A stretch of DNA of 64,000 nucleotides, from positions 496,001 to 560,000 of the forward strand of contig JAMXDE010000028.1 in NCBI GenBank assembly GCA_026770025.1, given 5' to 3'. The translations under genes were made by a program, and so were the position numbers. Source of the stretch: Craspedostauros australis (taxonomy: Eukaryota > Bacillariophyta > Bacillariophyceae > Mastogloiales > Achnanthaceae). How positions within the stretch are numbered: position 1 is the first letter of the stretch; each line of letters opens with the position of its first letter. Under the pieces are notes generated by a model that was not told where the DNA came from, did no database searches, and saw nothing but the letters and a program-made list of their open reading frames with translations. Shown one piece after another: positions 23,981 to 36,817 of the stretch.

Positions 23981-26619
23981 GATTGCTGTTGGTTGGCTTG
24001 TTGGCTTGTTGCGTTGGTACTGGGTTGGTGATGCGATTGGCTTGCTTTGCTTGTTGTTGGTATGCTTTTGGTTTTTGTGAGCTGACTGTCTTGATTGTGA
24101 CCTGTGCAATGTGTGTGTCCCTTTGTACAGTCCTCGTACAAAGTCTGACAGGTGGTGCGCTTCTGTTTGTGTTGACGTTTCAGCTCGGTCGTGCTTTGTG
24201 TGTGTTTGGGTGTTTGGGTGTTTGGGTGCGCGTTGAGTGTACCTCCTTGTGTGTTTCTTGTGCTACTGGTTGGGTGGAGACTCGGAATTTGCTTTTGTGA
24301 GGAACGGGTGGCATGCGTGGCACGAGTAAAAACTGCACACATGAAAACACCACGCCAAGAGACAAGGCAACACGGTAATGAGGTCATCCCTGTTTTGTCG
24401 TGGGCGGAGCCCTTTCTCTCCTTCGTTTCTCTTCCAGCATCTCTTCTCTCAACGGCTCTGGTCGTACTACGTCGCGTTGTTCCGCCTCTCTCCCAAACTC
24501 GAACCATGTCTCTGGGTTCCTTGGGGCGTCGATGTTGTTGATTTTCTCTTTCCACCTGTTCTTCGTGCATCGTCTCCCTCCTTGATGGCTGTTCCGCACC
24601 CGGGATTTGAGAACCCGAGGCGTGAATCGGTAGTGTTTCGAAATCTGTGATTGGCTGGTCTTACTTTTTAAATGAAAAGGTGCGGTAAATACTTTATATA
24701 CATCTAAATGTATCGAATAAACGTTGATTGAACACAAGCAACAAATTGAAGCACGCTGTACACACTATAAATATCTTGTTCTGTTCACCGCTTCTTCCAA
24801 TGGTTCTGGTTCCAACATCGCGAGCTCTGCAAGACCTCGTGAGATTCGGGATATCATTAACCGCCACACAACGTTAATCTGCCTACATGCAGGTCATGGA
24901 TGATGCGAGCATTGAGTTTTATGGTCAACGTACACGCTGGATTGGCATTCAAAATCCACACTGATCGGATCTCCCCCCTCATTTCCCACAACTTGCCACC
25001 GGCTTTTGGAAACTAACATCCGCCCTTTCCACAAGACAACGGAAAATACGAGCCAAGCATCGCAACAACGCCCACAACAACAGTGACGCTGACTGTTCTT
25101 GGCTGCTGTTGATCGGCACGGGATGCGGTTACTTCCTGTTGGGTTCCTGTTGGACGGTGTCAACAGTCTTGGCGCAGCCGTTGGGTTTGATGGCCAACGG
25201 AGAAGATTGGCTCGGTTCTGACGTTGTGGTCGGAGGTTGGAGGAAGTGGGTATAGGACGTTCCGATTCTCGCAGAGTCCGAGCGTTAGTGCTGCGTTGCG
25301 GAAAGGTTAGGTCGATGATGATGATGATGATGACGGTGGCGGCAGGATAGCACTTGGTGGCAGGCACAGAAACGGCGCTGTCTCCGAGTTTGGAGAACAT
25401 TCCGCCAGCTGCCTTCGCCTGAGCGGAGATGGCGATGGCGACGGTGTCGTGTCAGAGAAGGAGGAAGGCGGAAGCGGGGTATGTGCCTATTATACTATTT
25501 CGTCTCCTCCGTTCTACGAATAGTCGTACGAACTGGATATTTGGATCGAACCCTGCACGAATCTGCACCATCCCGTAAGTGCATCAATGGGATCCCGGAT
25601 GGCACTCGTGTGAACGAGAGACCCATCAACTTGCTAACGACTCATCCCAAGATGTTTGGAAGACGAGTGTCCCGTATCAAACCATTCTGCTGGTGCAATG
25701 GTGCCATACTCCATCTTGCAATGCAATACGAATCCTTCGAAAACACGTCTCGCATCGCCTCCAACGTACACAGCGACATGATCGTCGAACACTGATGAAC
25801 GCTCTGGTGCAATATGCGGAAAGCGAAGGCAAGGCGACGGTGATGTGTGCGGCGTGGGCATCGGTCGCACAAGCAGTCGTCACAAGCAGGAATCGTGGAG
25901 GATCATCGCACACCTTTCTTGGAGGCTCCAACGATGAACGCGGACGATGTTCCTTGTGATGAAGACAAACAAGAACAGAATCGTGTTTGTGTGAGGAGAA
26001 ATTAGTTGATCCTAGTTTGTTTTTCGTTTTGCACTAGTGTGACAATTGACATGTCGCATGCAAGTCTCACATTGATACGCGGTAAATTACACGAAATATA
26101 ATTTGTGATTGTATCGACATGAGAAATTAAATGCGGATTACGTATTATTCACCATGACACGTATCGAGATTTTTACAAAATCGCACAGTACCAGCAACGC
26201 ACCTCGTGCACTAATTGCTAGCATCTTCCACCCTCATCCATCCGTCGGCCAGAGCCGAGGCCGATGTGAACATGAACATGAATGTGAATGTGACAATGAT
26301 TGCGAATGAAGCAATGCTCTGTTGGTATCTGTTGTCCGCGTGATACATGAGGCAAGAATGTGATGATTCACATGGTCCACGATGCTGAGCAGTTTCTCAT
26401 CCTTTGTACGTGCTATTATGAAACACATGAACAGAAGTTGTCGTTGCGCAACTACATACTCTCCAGAGAGGATTATACCAGTACAATACTCAGATCGCTA
26501 CGCGATCGACAACCACTTTCTCGAAATCAATCTCTGGCACTGGTTCGGCTCAGCAGATGGAAACCGTCCACAGACGTTTTTGTGACGCTGGGCAGAGAGT
26601 CGGAAGATTGCCCTAACCT
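23981..26619. other. Gene-poor region
   Basis: Nothing supported apart from simple repeats: GTTTGGGT tandems near 24205-24230 and a GAT/ATC run near 25315-25336. A minus frame at 24894-25400 reads through the ATC run as polyisoleucine and has no domain, so I do not call it. Confidence 0.5.
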
Positions 26620-27117
26620 GCGTCAACAGGTGTCCGAAATCGATCTTCGATACCATGGTGAAGCGGTACACCGCAGTGCAGCACAAAATGGCTCCTGGTT
26701 GAACCCCAGATGATTCTGCGCGAAGAGGACCGCGAGAATGGCGACGAAGAGAATCAAGGATGCTGCAAGCACGAGTGGATACACACCCCAGTGCTGGTTG
26801 CTTGGGCAGGTGAACGGGACGGAAGAGATTGACCTGGTGATGAAGGAAGTGGCCTTCAGCATTGACAGCCGTCACAGAGACACCATCACTGGGGATGGTG
26901 AGAGAAACGTCATCACCGCCGGCGCCACTACCTTCATCGTAGTTGCAGGTCCCATGCCATCATCCTCATCCTTGAAGAATGGCAACCGAGAAGTCGCTGG
27001 CGGAAGCACCGCACGAGTCTGGCCCAATCGAGGGCAGCAATCCTGCAGGGGGAGGAGGTGCGTAGTTCCGTCCCAGCTCCCACCATGACTGAGGGAATCA
27101 GATCCCTGCCCACAAAC
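26620..27117 (-). pseudogene. Possible broken membrane-protein gene
   Basis: Coding-like stretches lie in different minus-strand frames. One near 26870-26920 reads NYDEGSGAGGDDVSLT, with an upstream piece in the same frame broken by two TGA codons. The other, near 26720-26800, has a strong membrane helix (HWGVYPLVLAASLILFVAIL). They would join into an ectodomain plus a C-terminal transmembrane segment only with frame shifts or unseen introns. I find no clean GT..AG pair that does it. It could be a pseudogene, a gene with sequencing errors, or chance. Confidence 0.28.
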
Positions 27118-27276
27118 GAATCAACAATGACGTGCCACCGCACAAGAAGGAGTGTATAGCGGATGTTGTGGAATGTAACAAATGTAACCGTATTCTATTG
27201 TACTTGTATCATGAGTAACGGGAATGGCTGTTGCTGTTGCGCAACATGGAACAAAACTTGTAAAATCGCCTCCACA

Positions 27277-29391
27277 TCAATGAGATTCGTACTCCGCGCG
27301 GAGCCTGCACAGGATGTGATGGATCATGGGTCGCTGGGTGGGGTCCTCGTGCCACATGGCTCTGATCAATGTGGCCAGTTCACTTGTCCACATCGTGGAG
27401 AGCTCCGGACGGACGCCACCGTGGACTACGAGCTTGGTGTGATTCTCGGAGGAGACATGCTCGAAAGGTTTCTGCAACGTCATGACCTCGTGAAGGACCA
27501 GCGCCATGGAGTAAATGTCGGACTGCTGGTTGTACGGCTCGCCCTTGGCGCACTCCGGGCTCATGTATCTGGGCGATCCCACCTTCTTGGTGAGCTTGAA
27601 GAAGTGACCGCGCGTGTCGATCTCCTCCATCTGCTGCTGCTGCCACTGATCTTGGCGCTGGTGCTTTTGACGACGGTGCTTTCGGCGTTGGTCGTTGTTG
27701 CTGCTGTCATCCATTTGGGACACGGCAACTGGCTTGGCCGGCAAGATCCGGCACACGTCGAGGTCGAAGACCTTGACTCGGTTCTGGCTGTCGAAGCCGA
27801 TGTTGTCTGGCTTGATGTCTCTGTGCACGATGCGGTGCTTGTGCAGATGCTGGACGGCCTGTCCGATCTGCTCCACCACGCGAACACGCTCGCGCCAGAA
27901 GGCGGCGTTGAGCCAGCTGATTTCGCTGCGTTGGCAGCCGGTGAGGTTCTTCCACACCTGCAGACGCTGCGCCAGCGTCTCCTCGAGGCGTTCTAGCACG
28001 ATGAAGAACGCGTCGTGGCGGCCTGTTCGGTAGCCATCCAAATCGCAGTTGGACCATGCGTAGAACTGGACGAGGTGGCAGTTGCTGTCCTTGGAGACGT
28101 ACGGCGAGTCCACTTCGGGTGCCGCCTGCGCCTCCTGCTGCAGGAAGTTGAGGAGCATGGCCTCCTTGGCCATGTCTGCCGCGCACGCCGCCAGCAAGGA
28201 CGGCTTGTTGACCATGGTGTGCTTGAGGACTTTGACGACGACGTCCGTGTGCTTGTGACCGCCGTCTTCGAGGGCCTTGCGCAGCATCTTGGCCTGCTTG
28301 GATGTCTTCGACTTCTGGCTTTCCTTGTCGTACTTGTGTCCGTTTGGCAGCATGCGCCGGATCCAGCGCACGGTGGCGCACGGCTTGCCCAGCGACTTGA
28401 CTTCGTAGACGGATGCGAAGGAGCCCTGTCCAAGGAGTCTGCCCACGGAGAGTTCGTTGTGTGGGATTTGGAGGATGGATTGCGGCAGCGGAGGGTACTT
28501 CACGTTGTGGATAGTGTCTTCAAGCTGTTTCCTGCTGGATCGGTGCTTGCTGCTGCCAATGCTGGTCCTTCGTCCATGTGTGCTGCTGATGCTGGTCCTC
28601 GTCCTCCGGTTGCTGTTGCTGATGTTGGTATTGGTGGCGTTGTAGTCGTGGCTGTCCATGGAGCCCGCGTGCCCGACGATGGCGCCATGGCCAATCTCGG
28701 CGGTTTCGTCGCTGGCGGCGTTCGCGTAGAATGCCTGGTGCACTTGCGCCTTGTGCAGCCGCTTCTTGGTGCTTTGCACGAAGCGTCCCCAGAGCTGCTT
28801 GTCCAGGCGAGGAGAATTGGCATGCGGGTAGTGGCGGAAGTGCCCCATGTCAGCGATGTTGTTATCGAGGACGTCGGCCATTGCGGAGTCTCGGAGGGAG
28901 GAGGAGCTGCGGTCGCTGGTGATGGATGTCGAATCGGACGGCACTCGTCGCTGGGACAGAGGCTTCAGCGGCGATTGCAGGTAGGGATTGACCCTTCGGC
29001 TGGACGGCGAGGTCATGGATGCGTTCGTCAGCGTTGGAACCGGAGACTGGCAAGCCGACATGGACATCAAGGATGCTGGCTTGGTGGGAGATAGCAGGGG
29101 ATGCTCCAACTTGTGCCTGCCGCAGAAAGAGGTGTCGTCGACGTGAGGCTGGGGGCTGCCATCCTCGGTTGGCTCCGACGAGAGGAAGGGGATCATGGCG
29201 AACATGTTGTTGTCCTCGGGATGCGATCTGGACTGAGAGGCTGAGGCAGATCTTGGCGTAACTGGAACAGCGATAGTTCTGGAGACTCTTTGGGAGCGTG
29301 TTTCTGATTGTGGTTGTGCGAGCGTGGATGTTGCTGCTGGATTTGGCGACCGTGGATGTGGTTGCCGGGCGATTGAAATTGTGGACACCAT
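27277..29391 (-). CDS. Serine/threonine protein kinase with DLD in place of DFG
   Basis: A single exon encodes 704 residues from the ATG at 29391. Residues 1-310 are Ser/Pro/Thr-rich and probably disordered, with many SP/TP sites. The kinase domain runs from about 314 to 700. The glycine loop is GQGSFASVY (321-329), the ATP lysine is K387 in VVVKVLK, and the likely helix-C glutamate is E410. The catalytic loop is HRDIKPDN (523-530). The metal motif is D543-L-D545, where the usual glycine is replaced. The activation end is GSPRYMSPE (605-613), and D625 sits in SDIYSMALV. There are two insertions: about 45 residues between the glycine loop and K387, and a basic Gln-rich one of about 50 after DLD. 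All residues needed for catalysis are present, so it is probably active. The Ser/Pro-rich N-terminus and Tyr-less activation loop recall Wee1-like and related eukaryotic kinases, but I cannot place it in a subfamily. Confidence 0.88.
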   Translation of the reverse strand: MVSTISIARQPHPRSPNPAATSTLAQPQSETRSQRVSRTIAVPVTPRSASASQSRSHPEDNNMFAMIPFLSSEPTEDGSPQPHVDDTSFCGRHKLEHPLLSPTKPASLMSMSACQSPVPTLTNASMTSPSSRRVNPYLQSPLKPLSQRRVPSDSTSITSDRSSSSLRDSAMADVLDNNIADMGHFRHYPHANSPRLDKQLWGRFVQSTKKRLHKAQVHQAFYANAASDETAEIGHGAIVGHAGSMDSHDYNATNTNISNSNRRTRTSISSTHGRRTSIGSSKHRSSRKQLEDTIHNVKYPPLPQSILQIPHNELSVGRLLGQGSFASVYEVKSLGKPCATVRWIRRMLPNGHKYDKESQKSKTSKQAKMLRKALEDGGHKHTDVVVKVLKHTMVNKPSLLAACAADMAKEAMLLNFLQQEAQAAPEVDSPYVSKDSNCHLVQFYAWSNCDLDGYRTGRHDAFFIVLERLEETLAQRLQVWKNLTGCQRSEISWLNAAFWRERVRVVEQIGQAVQHLHKHRIVHRDIKPDNIGFDSQNRVKVFDLDVCRILPAKPVAVSQMDDSSNNDQRRKHRRQKHQRQDQWQQQQMEEIDTRGHFFKLTKKVGSPRYMSPECAKGEPYNQQSDIYSMALVLHEVMTLQKPFEHVSSENHTKLVVHGGVRPELSTMWTSELATLIRAMWHEDPTQRPMIHHILCRLRAEYESH

Positions 29392-32300
29392 CTTGGGATT
29401 TGCTGTTCAAGGTTGCTGTTGGCTGTTGCTTGGGTTGGCAGGGCGGTGGCTGTGATCTGGCGACGATGGCAATGACGTCAAGTGGTGGCGGCAACAGAGA
29501 CTGTGCTGATGGAGGAGGTGGCAGCCTTGGGGGAGGCAAAGGCTTCTGTCCACAAAGAGGGAAGCAGACGCAAAGGAGGGGGGATGGCGAGTGGTCTTTG
29601 CCGATTAAGGGTCTGATGTCCTTCAACTGGTCGGGGCGCGAGAACGTACGGCCTATGACAGAGTGCGTAAATGTGGATGTTCGCGAAGAAACGGCTTCGT
29701 TTGTTGGTTGTAAAAACGCGGTCGATGTGGAGATTCGAGCGGTTCCGGAAGCACCAGAGGGAGTTGTTTTCTTTTGTGTGTGAATACTAAATTGTGTGTT
29801 CGAAGCGGGAGCTTGTTGTGCTTTGCGATGTGTCTGGTTGTTATGGGTGTGATGAGGCTCGGTTTCTTCTCTGTTATCTTTGGAGGTTGGAAGCAGGAAT
29901 CAGTTGAAGATGGTCGTGCGACCTCTTCGCACATACATTGCCAGTGCTTTCCAGTGACATCTGTGGAGGTTTGATGTGTGGTGTCCCTGCAATCCAGGTG
30001 TGTGGTGGACATGTGCCTGTGCGGGACAAACCAAGAGTATGTTTGGAAGTGCGTCAATACAAGGCAGGCTCCACACGAGCACAGACGCGGAGGCGACAAG
30101 AACACTTCGCGTGGCTTCACACGCGTTGGCACTTCTGTCTGTGAAGAGTCAAACAGCATCTTTCTTCTGCCCACGCCCACACATGTTCTTTGTTGCTCTC
30201 CCCAGAACGCGTTATGTAATGGTGTCACACAACTGTTCGAGTTGGAGGTTCGCATCAACGGTGACGGATGTCAAGGTTTGTTGCGACATCACCACATAAC
30301 CTGTGTGGTGACAGACACAAAGCCATAAGCATGCAGAACCGCTTGTGTGAGCAATGTTCTTTTCCCTCAATTCAATGCAGCACGACAGTTCCTTTGGTTG
30401 CCTTTGGTTTCCTTTCATTCCACAATACGTTGAAGTTCGCTCAGTCGCCGATCGAACAGCATCAACAGATAACCTGGCGGAGTTGGATAAGGGAGGCAGT
30501 AAATTCGCTGGCATCTTTGACAGCACATCTGCCAAACCTCTCTCTGTGTTCCAGTCACACAACAAGGGCGAAACAGAGGACAGGCCGCGACAACTCACAA
30601 CAGCACCATCACTGGTTGAGGTTGCCAATCTCCCCTTGGACGCCTTCGCCGACCACTCTCGGGTGTATGGCACAGCATCATCGCGAACCACAACGGCAAC
30701 AGCAACGGCAAACTATCGTTGCATCGTAACAACCTTAGTCGTATGTGATGAAGTCTCCAGTGGGGATGTGCACAACGCTGTAACATCAACACATCAATCT
30801 TACCTGCGATTGCCGACATCTATCACAGCCTCACGCATAGTAGTACTCTACTCGACAAACCACAGATGGAACATGCTGTCCATTCTCGCGCGAGGCGCGC
30901 CACGGTACCTTGTACTCATTCACGTACAACAAAGACAAGCAGTCGTACCGCAGCAACCTCTGCAACAACTGCAACAAACACGAAGGCCTGCGCGACACCA
31001 ATTGCTGCTTCGCGATCGCGCAAACCGAAATGAGCCGAAACTGCACAAATCGGTGAATCGCGATCGGTCGTCAAAGACAATTCGTTTTCTGTCACAGGGT
31101 TCACTGATGAGGCACGCTCTCTCCTCTTGTGGGAATCTGGGGTTCTGAGACAGAGATGCCCACGGAATACCAAGAACGCTGTGAGGGACAGGACACAGCT
31201 CAACCTTGGCGAAACGCAACGGGCTCGGCGCGCCAAAGCAGTTCTTCTCCTCTGCCGGCCCAACATCATCCACACGCACCACACCTCGTGCCACACACCA
31301 ACAGCGAAGTATTCTCGTCCCAGATCGGTGACGAAGAGGAAAGGCTAATTGGAGTACCACAGCATCACAAGCAGTTGCATCCGGTGTCGGGCTGTGCTCG
31401 AAATCCGAAGCCCCCGATCTTGTCGTGTGTCGCTGTTGGCCCTGCCTGCTTGGGCAAACAAGATCTTTTGTCGATGGCCGGAGGGGTGATGGGAAGCAAA
31501 GCGAAGTGGATGATTCATGGATCGGCTCAGCACCGACAGGGCAATCACACTCATCGCAGCACTCGTGCATACTGATACAGAGTTCGGGTGTCTTGTTTCA
31601 CACAGCATTCCCGTTGTCGCCGAGATTACGTCGCTTCGCTTCGCCTCTTGATCGTACAGGAGAGGGTGTGAAGTGGCTACCAGAAGATGATCGTTGGAAG
31701 CCATCTGTCAAGAACGCCAGAATTTGATGCGATCCAGAGAGTCGTGGCGCTCCACCCCCAGTCTCGTTCCCATCAAGGTCCGCCTTCCCTTCCTCTTCTC
31801 TCTCCGTCTGTGTCAATCCTTGATGAACAACCTATCAATCACACAACGATCGATCGATGGCACAGTGTGGAACAGAAGGGAAGCGAAGGCCGTGCCTGCG
31901 CGCCTTCTCTGCCTCCTCCGGTTCTATTGGTGCCGCGCAGCGGTTCAGAAGTAGTGCAGCGAATTAGAAGAGAGGAAGGGGTGGCTCACGAGAGCATCGT
32001 AAAAGAGCAGCCGACCATGGCGAATTTGCAAATCGCACAGAGTACAAAATCTGGGAAGATCTCACCGCGCTTCGGCAGACACAGCACTATTGTGAAGGCG
32101 TCATAGTTCTCACCTCTCCTCTCAGTCCCACAAAGAGCATGGACACTGTCCCGCGCAGCCACGCAACCCCTCTCCCTGTCTTGGCTTGGTCTACACATAC
32201 TACACTAATAATCGCTTCATCGTGCTTTCGGCATCACAATTGTGCGTAGGAAAGTAATAATAGACGTGTTCCACAAGACGTCCTCGTTCACATCATTCGT

Positions 32301-33292
32301 CACCAGTACGGTATTTTCCTCCTCCCCATTCCTTTGCATTGTGCAACTCTCCTCTAATCGCTTTTGGTTGTTGGTCTTGTCCGTCGAGGGAGCGGAAACT
32401 CAGTCGCATGTGCAGGTATCCAAGGGGGGAGGCAATCTCTCCCTTGCTTCGTTCTTTGCGATCTTCTCGTGTTGTATCATGCCACACGATACTCCCATGA
32501 GCGATCTATTATCATATCTCTGCCTCCCATACCGATACACCGACGCTCTACTTGATTCAGGAAGAATGAGGGACGGAAAGAACCCACCAAGCGGGACAAT
32601 GTCCAATTCGGCATCACGTGGTGAACCTCGTGCTCGCACTCGCAGACGACGCGCACTCCACCTCAAAAGAAGTGACACCAGCATCTTGCACATCAAGAGG
32701 ATTGGGAACATGCAGAGTTGACTGCAACTGGCTTTGATTATCGTGGCATGTGCGTGTGTACAACAGATGTTTGGGACACGCAACTCGCCGCTATCAATGT
32801 CCAAGCCCTCTGCGCAGAGTATTCGCTGGCGACGGGCCTTGCAGCGTACGGATGGTCTGCATTCCTGGATTCAGGTTCTCAAATCACATCTGCGTTCCTT
32901 GTTCCAGCGTTTGTCTCATTGCGTCTCATGACCTGAACGGGGAGGAAGATAACCTGTCTGCTTTCTGCATTGATCGTTCCGAAATCATCGCCACCACCAT
33001 TTGACGCTTGGCGACGCATCATCTCTTTCGTCGCCAATTTGTGGCGGGCAACATCAGCCCCCGTTGGTTGTAATTGGCTGTCCTCGAGTTGTGAATGGTG
33101 CATTGATCATGGCGTTCTATGACGCATGAAAAGGTGTTCATCGTCGAAGGAGCATCTGCAGTGACCCATGTGACAGTGACGGCATCCACTGAATCAATTG
33201 CGCACAACTCTTCTGTTGCTGTTCCTCTTCCCGTCGTTGCGATCACACGACGCAGGCCACAATCACCACCGCAATCTAGTTTCCCATCGTCA
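29392..33292. other. Gene-poor region, 3.9 kb
   Basis: No gene supported. Frames of 100-260 codons on both strands around 29650-31600 have no domain, overlap each other, and lack a consistent start or splice pattern. Part of it is presumably promoter for the kinase. Confidence 0.5.
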
Positions 33293-34881
33293 TCACCCAT
33301 TGTTACCAGCACCCACATCCAATTGGCCAGCGCCTCGCAACAGCTCGGCAGCATCCTTTTTGCCGACATCGTCGATGAAACCAGACAACCATGCACGAAT
33401 ATCCTCGGCGTTTACGTCGTCATTGCACCGCACACGTCTGCCCACAACATCGTTCCTGTCGTACTGCTCCCGGGTCCGGTCTCGCGCGTCGTTGGCGCGG
33501 TACATGTACTGTTCGTAGGATCCCAAGTAATGGCGAATCATGAGGTAGCTTTGGTTGGTTCGGACATGCAATCGCCGCTGCGTGCACATGGATCGAATCG
33601 GAATGTGGATGCTCGTGAATGCTGCGGGCACGAGATCCTGATCCGGCACTCTGGACACGTCGATCAGCGTCTTCGAAATCTTATTGTGGCGATGGTCATG
33701 CGGCGGGGCGTGGCATCGCCAACGCCATGTGCTTAAGCGCGATGCATTGAATGAAGATAATTGGTGTTGGTGTTGATTTTGGTGCGGGAATGCCGCGTCC
33801 GCCTGCTGTAACGTTTCCATGGAGCCGTACCGTATTCTTGGAATCTGGATGCAAGGAGACGATAGCAGCGTGTCGATTGGCAAGGATCCATTGACGTTGG
33901 CCACACCTGCATCATCGTGCCCCCGCATTTGCTCAATAAATGCAGCAACCGAACCAGGCTGCGATATCGGCGGCACATCGATGGTGATGTCATCCGCATC
34001 ACGAAGAGTTTGGTAGTTGAGCGACAGGTACTCGTCCGTATCCGCCATCAACGCCCATGACTGCTGGCGCTCCGATTTGAGGTATTTCAGGCAGTGGCCA
34101 AAGAACAGCCGCTGTCGTGCTCGGTGGTCCGTCAGCTGGGGCGAGAGGTGCGAAAAGAAGTTGCGAACATTCTCCTTGGCCTCTTCGAATTGCCGATCGG
34201 TCATGAAGTTGCTATCGTGCCATTCGATGATTTCCATCCGTTGCCTCCATCTGTCCAGCACATGCGTTGGCGATGTGAGGCTGCGCGGATCGGATACGAT
34301 CACGACCGTCCGCAGGTTCAGCACGTGATAATGATATGCCAACCATTCTTGAAATGGTATTATATTATACATTGCAGATCAGGAGGTGGGTTGTGGATGG
34401 TGTCATAGAATACAGCATGCGATGACTGCAATGTGAGCGAATGTTGCATGTATACGTGCATGCGTGCATGTTTGTTGAATACCATCCTCCCGATTGACGT
34501 ACCAATGAGGTAATGGTTGTCATCCATGACAAGCAAGCACGCCGAGAACTCGGTGGCCTCTCTTCCTTGCTGCCGCGAGCTCTTGTGCGTCGCATTGTGG
34601 CCAGCCGATGGCGCCATTCTGTGATTAGGAAGCGGCTCTCCGCGTTTTGAACGAAGCGCATCGTGGGAACGGACCAGCACCGTCAGCCACAGCGCTGCTA
34701 TCGCGACTATGAAGAGATACGGCAGCACTCTTCGCAACGATGTCGGCTTGATCGCCTTGCGCGCCGCGACTGGATTCCTGGCTTGTCTTCTGGTGTTGCC
34801 ATTGCGGCTGGCCGCGCCATCGTCCGGCGACACAGCTGGCTGCTCGCTCCTGCTGCGAAGAGCTGATGCTCTGTTCAGCAT
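33293..34881 (-). CDS. GT92-type (DUF23) glycosyltransferase, copy 1
   Basis: Two exons, 34881-34503 and 34347-33293, are joined by a phase 1 intron (GTACGT..TTTCAAG) and give 477 residues. The ATG at 34881 is the first AUG in a frame open from 34944. It is a type II membrane topology: a basic N-terminus, then a transmembrane helix at about 52-70 (PYLFIVAIAALWLTVLV), then a lumenal domain. The splice yields MDDNHYLIEWLAYHYH, which matches MDDLHRLVEWIAYHYY of the gene at 47577-49046 and confirms the intron. A DxD-type motif (MADTDEYLSL), the mark of metal-dependent nucleotide-sugar binding, follows. It probably works in the Golgi on protein or polysaccharide glycans. GT92 members elsewhere transfer galactose, but the donor here is unknown. 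The C-terminal GxxDDxGxxxAxxLLxGAG end is shared with the second copy. Confidence 0.85.
34348..34502 (-). other. Intron of GT92-type gene, copy 1
   Basis: Donor G|GTACGT at 34502 and acceptor TTTCAAG ending at 34348. It splits the codon for Glu in LIEW. The homologous position in copy 2 is uninterrupted. Confidence 0.85.
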
Positions 34882-36777
34882 CTTGAGTAGCGTTGTGTTG
34901 ATGTCATCAGCAGCGAAGATGGGCTCATTGCGCGGCTGACACAATGACGTGCATGTATGTCACGATCGTAATATGCAGTGCAAGATGAGTGGGCAGGAAC
35001 ATTTGCGGCGATGCCAACCGAAGATGTCATGGGGAGACACGGTTTGGCGAGGGTGGCAGGGAGCAGGAGAAATATGCGGTCTTCAAAAAAAAGAGCGGAT
35101 TTTCTTCATTTGTTCACGGATTGCTTCCCCAACGTCGGACTGAAATGACCAACACTATTGCGAAAATGCAGTTCAACGCAAGTAGTATCGATAGTATTTC
35201 TACGCGAGTTCCACACAGCTGATTTCGAACAAGCAGAGCTCGCGTTTGTCGTCCTTCTTCCTTTTGTCGGCGTTTGTGCTCCTTGGTTTTGGTGGCGCCT
35301 GTTGTGGCGGCTTGGTTCGTCGCTGGTTTCTGCGTCGTTCGTGTCCTTCACACAGCGCCGAATGGTTCTCGGCGTTGGACTCGCTTGCGTTGCCATCCGG
35401 CAGGCACGATACACACACTCATGCATTCGGTGTCTCTGTTCCATGCACGCAAATCGCCAACACAAATAGAGGAATCAACTGCTCGTGGTTCCTGATCATC
35501 CTCCTGTCAACGAATGCATTGTGATGCATCTTTTGAAGCAATACACCACCGATGCCGACTCCACTGCGTTGCCATGGCTTTCGTCATGCATGATTTGGTG
35601 ATGGTTTTGAGCCATTTCTGTTCTGCGCTGGCCTCATACAGCATCCTGGCGCGGAGTCAAAAGCACGCGCTTGTTGTCTCGTTTCTGTGTCATTCGCCGC
35701 GTCCGGTTGCGGTACATTTTGCGGCGACGACAGTGTTTGGCGAACTTCAATTATGCCTCCTTGAACACAAGTTCATTGGTCGCAGGCAGCGTTCTTCGAT
35801 TTCGGAGAGGCGACAGAGCATGTGTTCTCCGTGGTACGAGTTTGTCCATCTCTGTACCCCAAACAACACACCACACAACACCCCACGAGGAGCAGAATCA
35901 CACAAACACACAGCTCTGCCAACCTTCTCCCACACACAGCACATGCTCCCGTTGTCGTCACAAAATAGAAGCGAATCATTGGTGTTGGCCACTGCCACGT
36001 CGCCAACAAACCACTGCGACAGTCACAAGCCAGGAGAGGCGCATTCGTGCATCATCGCACTGGTAGCTACTCCTCTACTCCTCCAATACTCTGCTCCACC
36101 CTGCTCTGCTCGCACCCTATTCAGGTCACAAACCAGTTGCCATCGATGTAGTGTTTCGTTGAGACACTTCCGCACTTGTGTGTTGCAACAGCAAGATGAT
36201 TGTCATTCGAATAGCACTGATCATCTCGCATCGTGTTGTACTGGTATGGTTGCGAGGACGTGATTGTTCACGTATCGCTGCAGAGCACAGGGTGCCGACG
36301 CGTCGCGTACAGAACTCCACACGCAATAGGCTCATGCCACCGTCAGCTTTGGCTCTCCCCTGTTTTGTTCTGCGTGGCAGTGTGTGCTGGCGCGATACTC
36401 GTACACTTACGATACTGGCGATCAGCGACAAAGGCGCCAATGGCCAGACATGAGGAGTTTCTACGTTAGTCGTCCTTCAACGCATTCTGATGGTATGACG
36501 TGGGTGGTGGCGACGGCTGCATTGGAGCTGACACGCGCATGAGGAATTGGGGAAGAATTTGGCCAAACACAACAAGTCCAACCACATCAACATCATTGTG
36601 ATCTCGTTCTTCCCCTCCGATCGAACATGTGCCTGAACAATTCTCCCTCTTTTCGCGAGAAACACAGCGATGTTGGGCTTGGACAATGGGGAGTCGCTGC
36701 AGGCGGCAATCACAGAAGTTAAATCATCACCAGCATGGCATCGCAAAAGAGAAGTGTGTTGCACTTCTGTATTTTTG

Positions 36778-36817
36778 TGACTGCATCTGTGATGACTGCA
36801 TCTGTGATGACTGCATG
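36778..36817. repeat. 15-bp tandem repeat
   Basis: Nearly three copies of GATGACTGCATCTGT in a row. Confidence 0.8.

Noticed and set aside
25535-25560. Possible tRNA B-box (GGTTCGATCC) on minus
   Set aside because: The flanking bases do not form a T-stem and no A-box or cloverleaf follows.
30354-31570. Overlapping frames of 216-264 codons on both strands
   Set aside because: None has a domain or splice-consistent extension; they look like chance openings in GC-moderate DNA.
35514-36263. 249-codon plus frame
   Set aside because: Cys/His/Ser-rich random-looking composition, no domain, no homologous pattern and overlapping frames on both strands.
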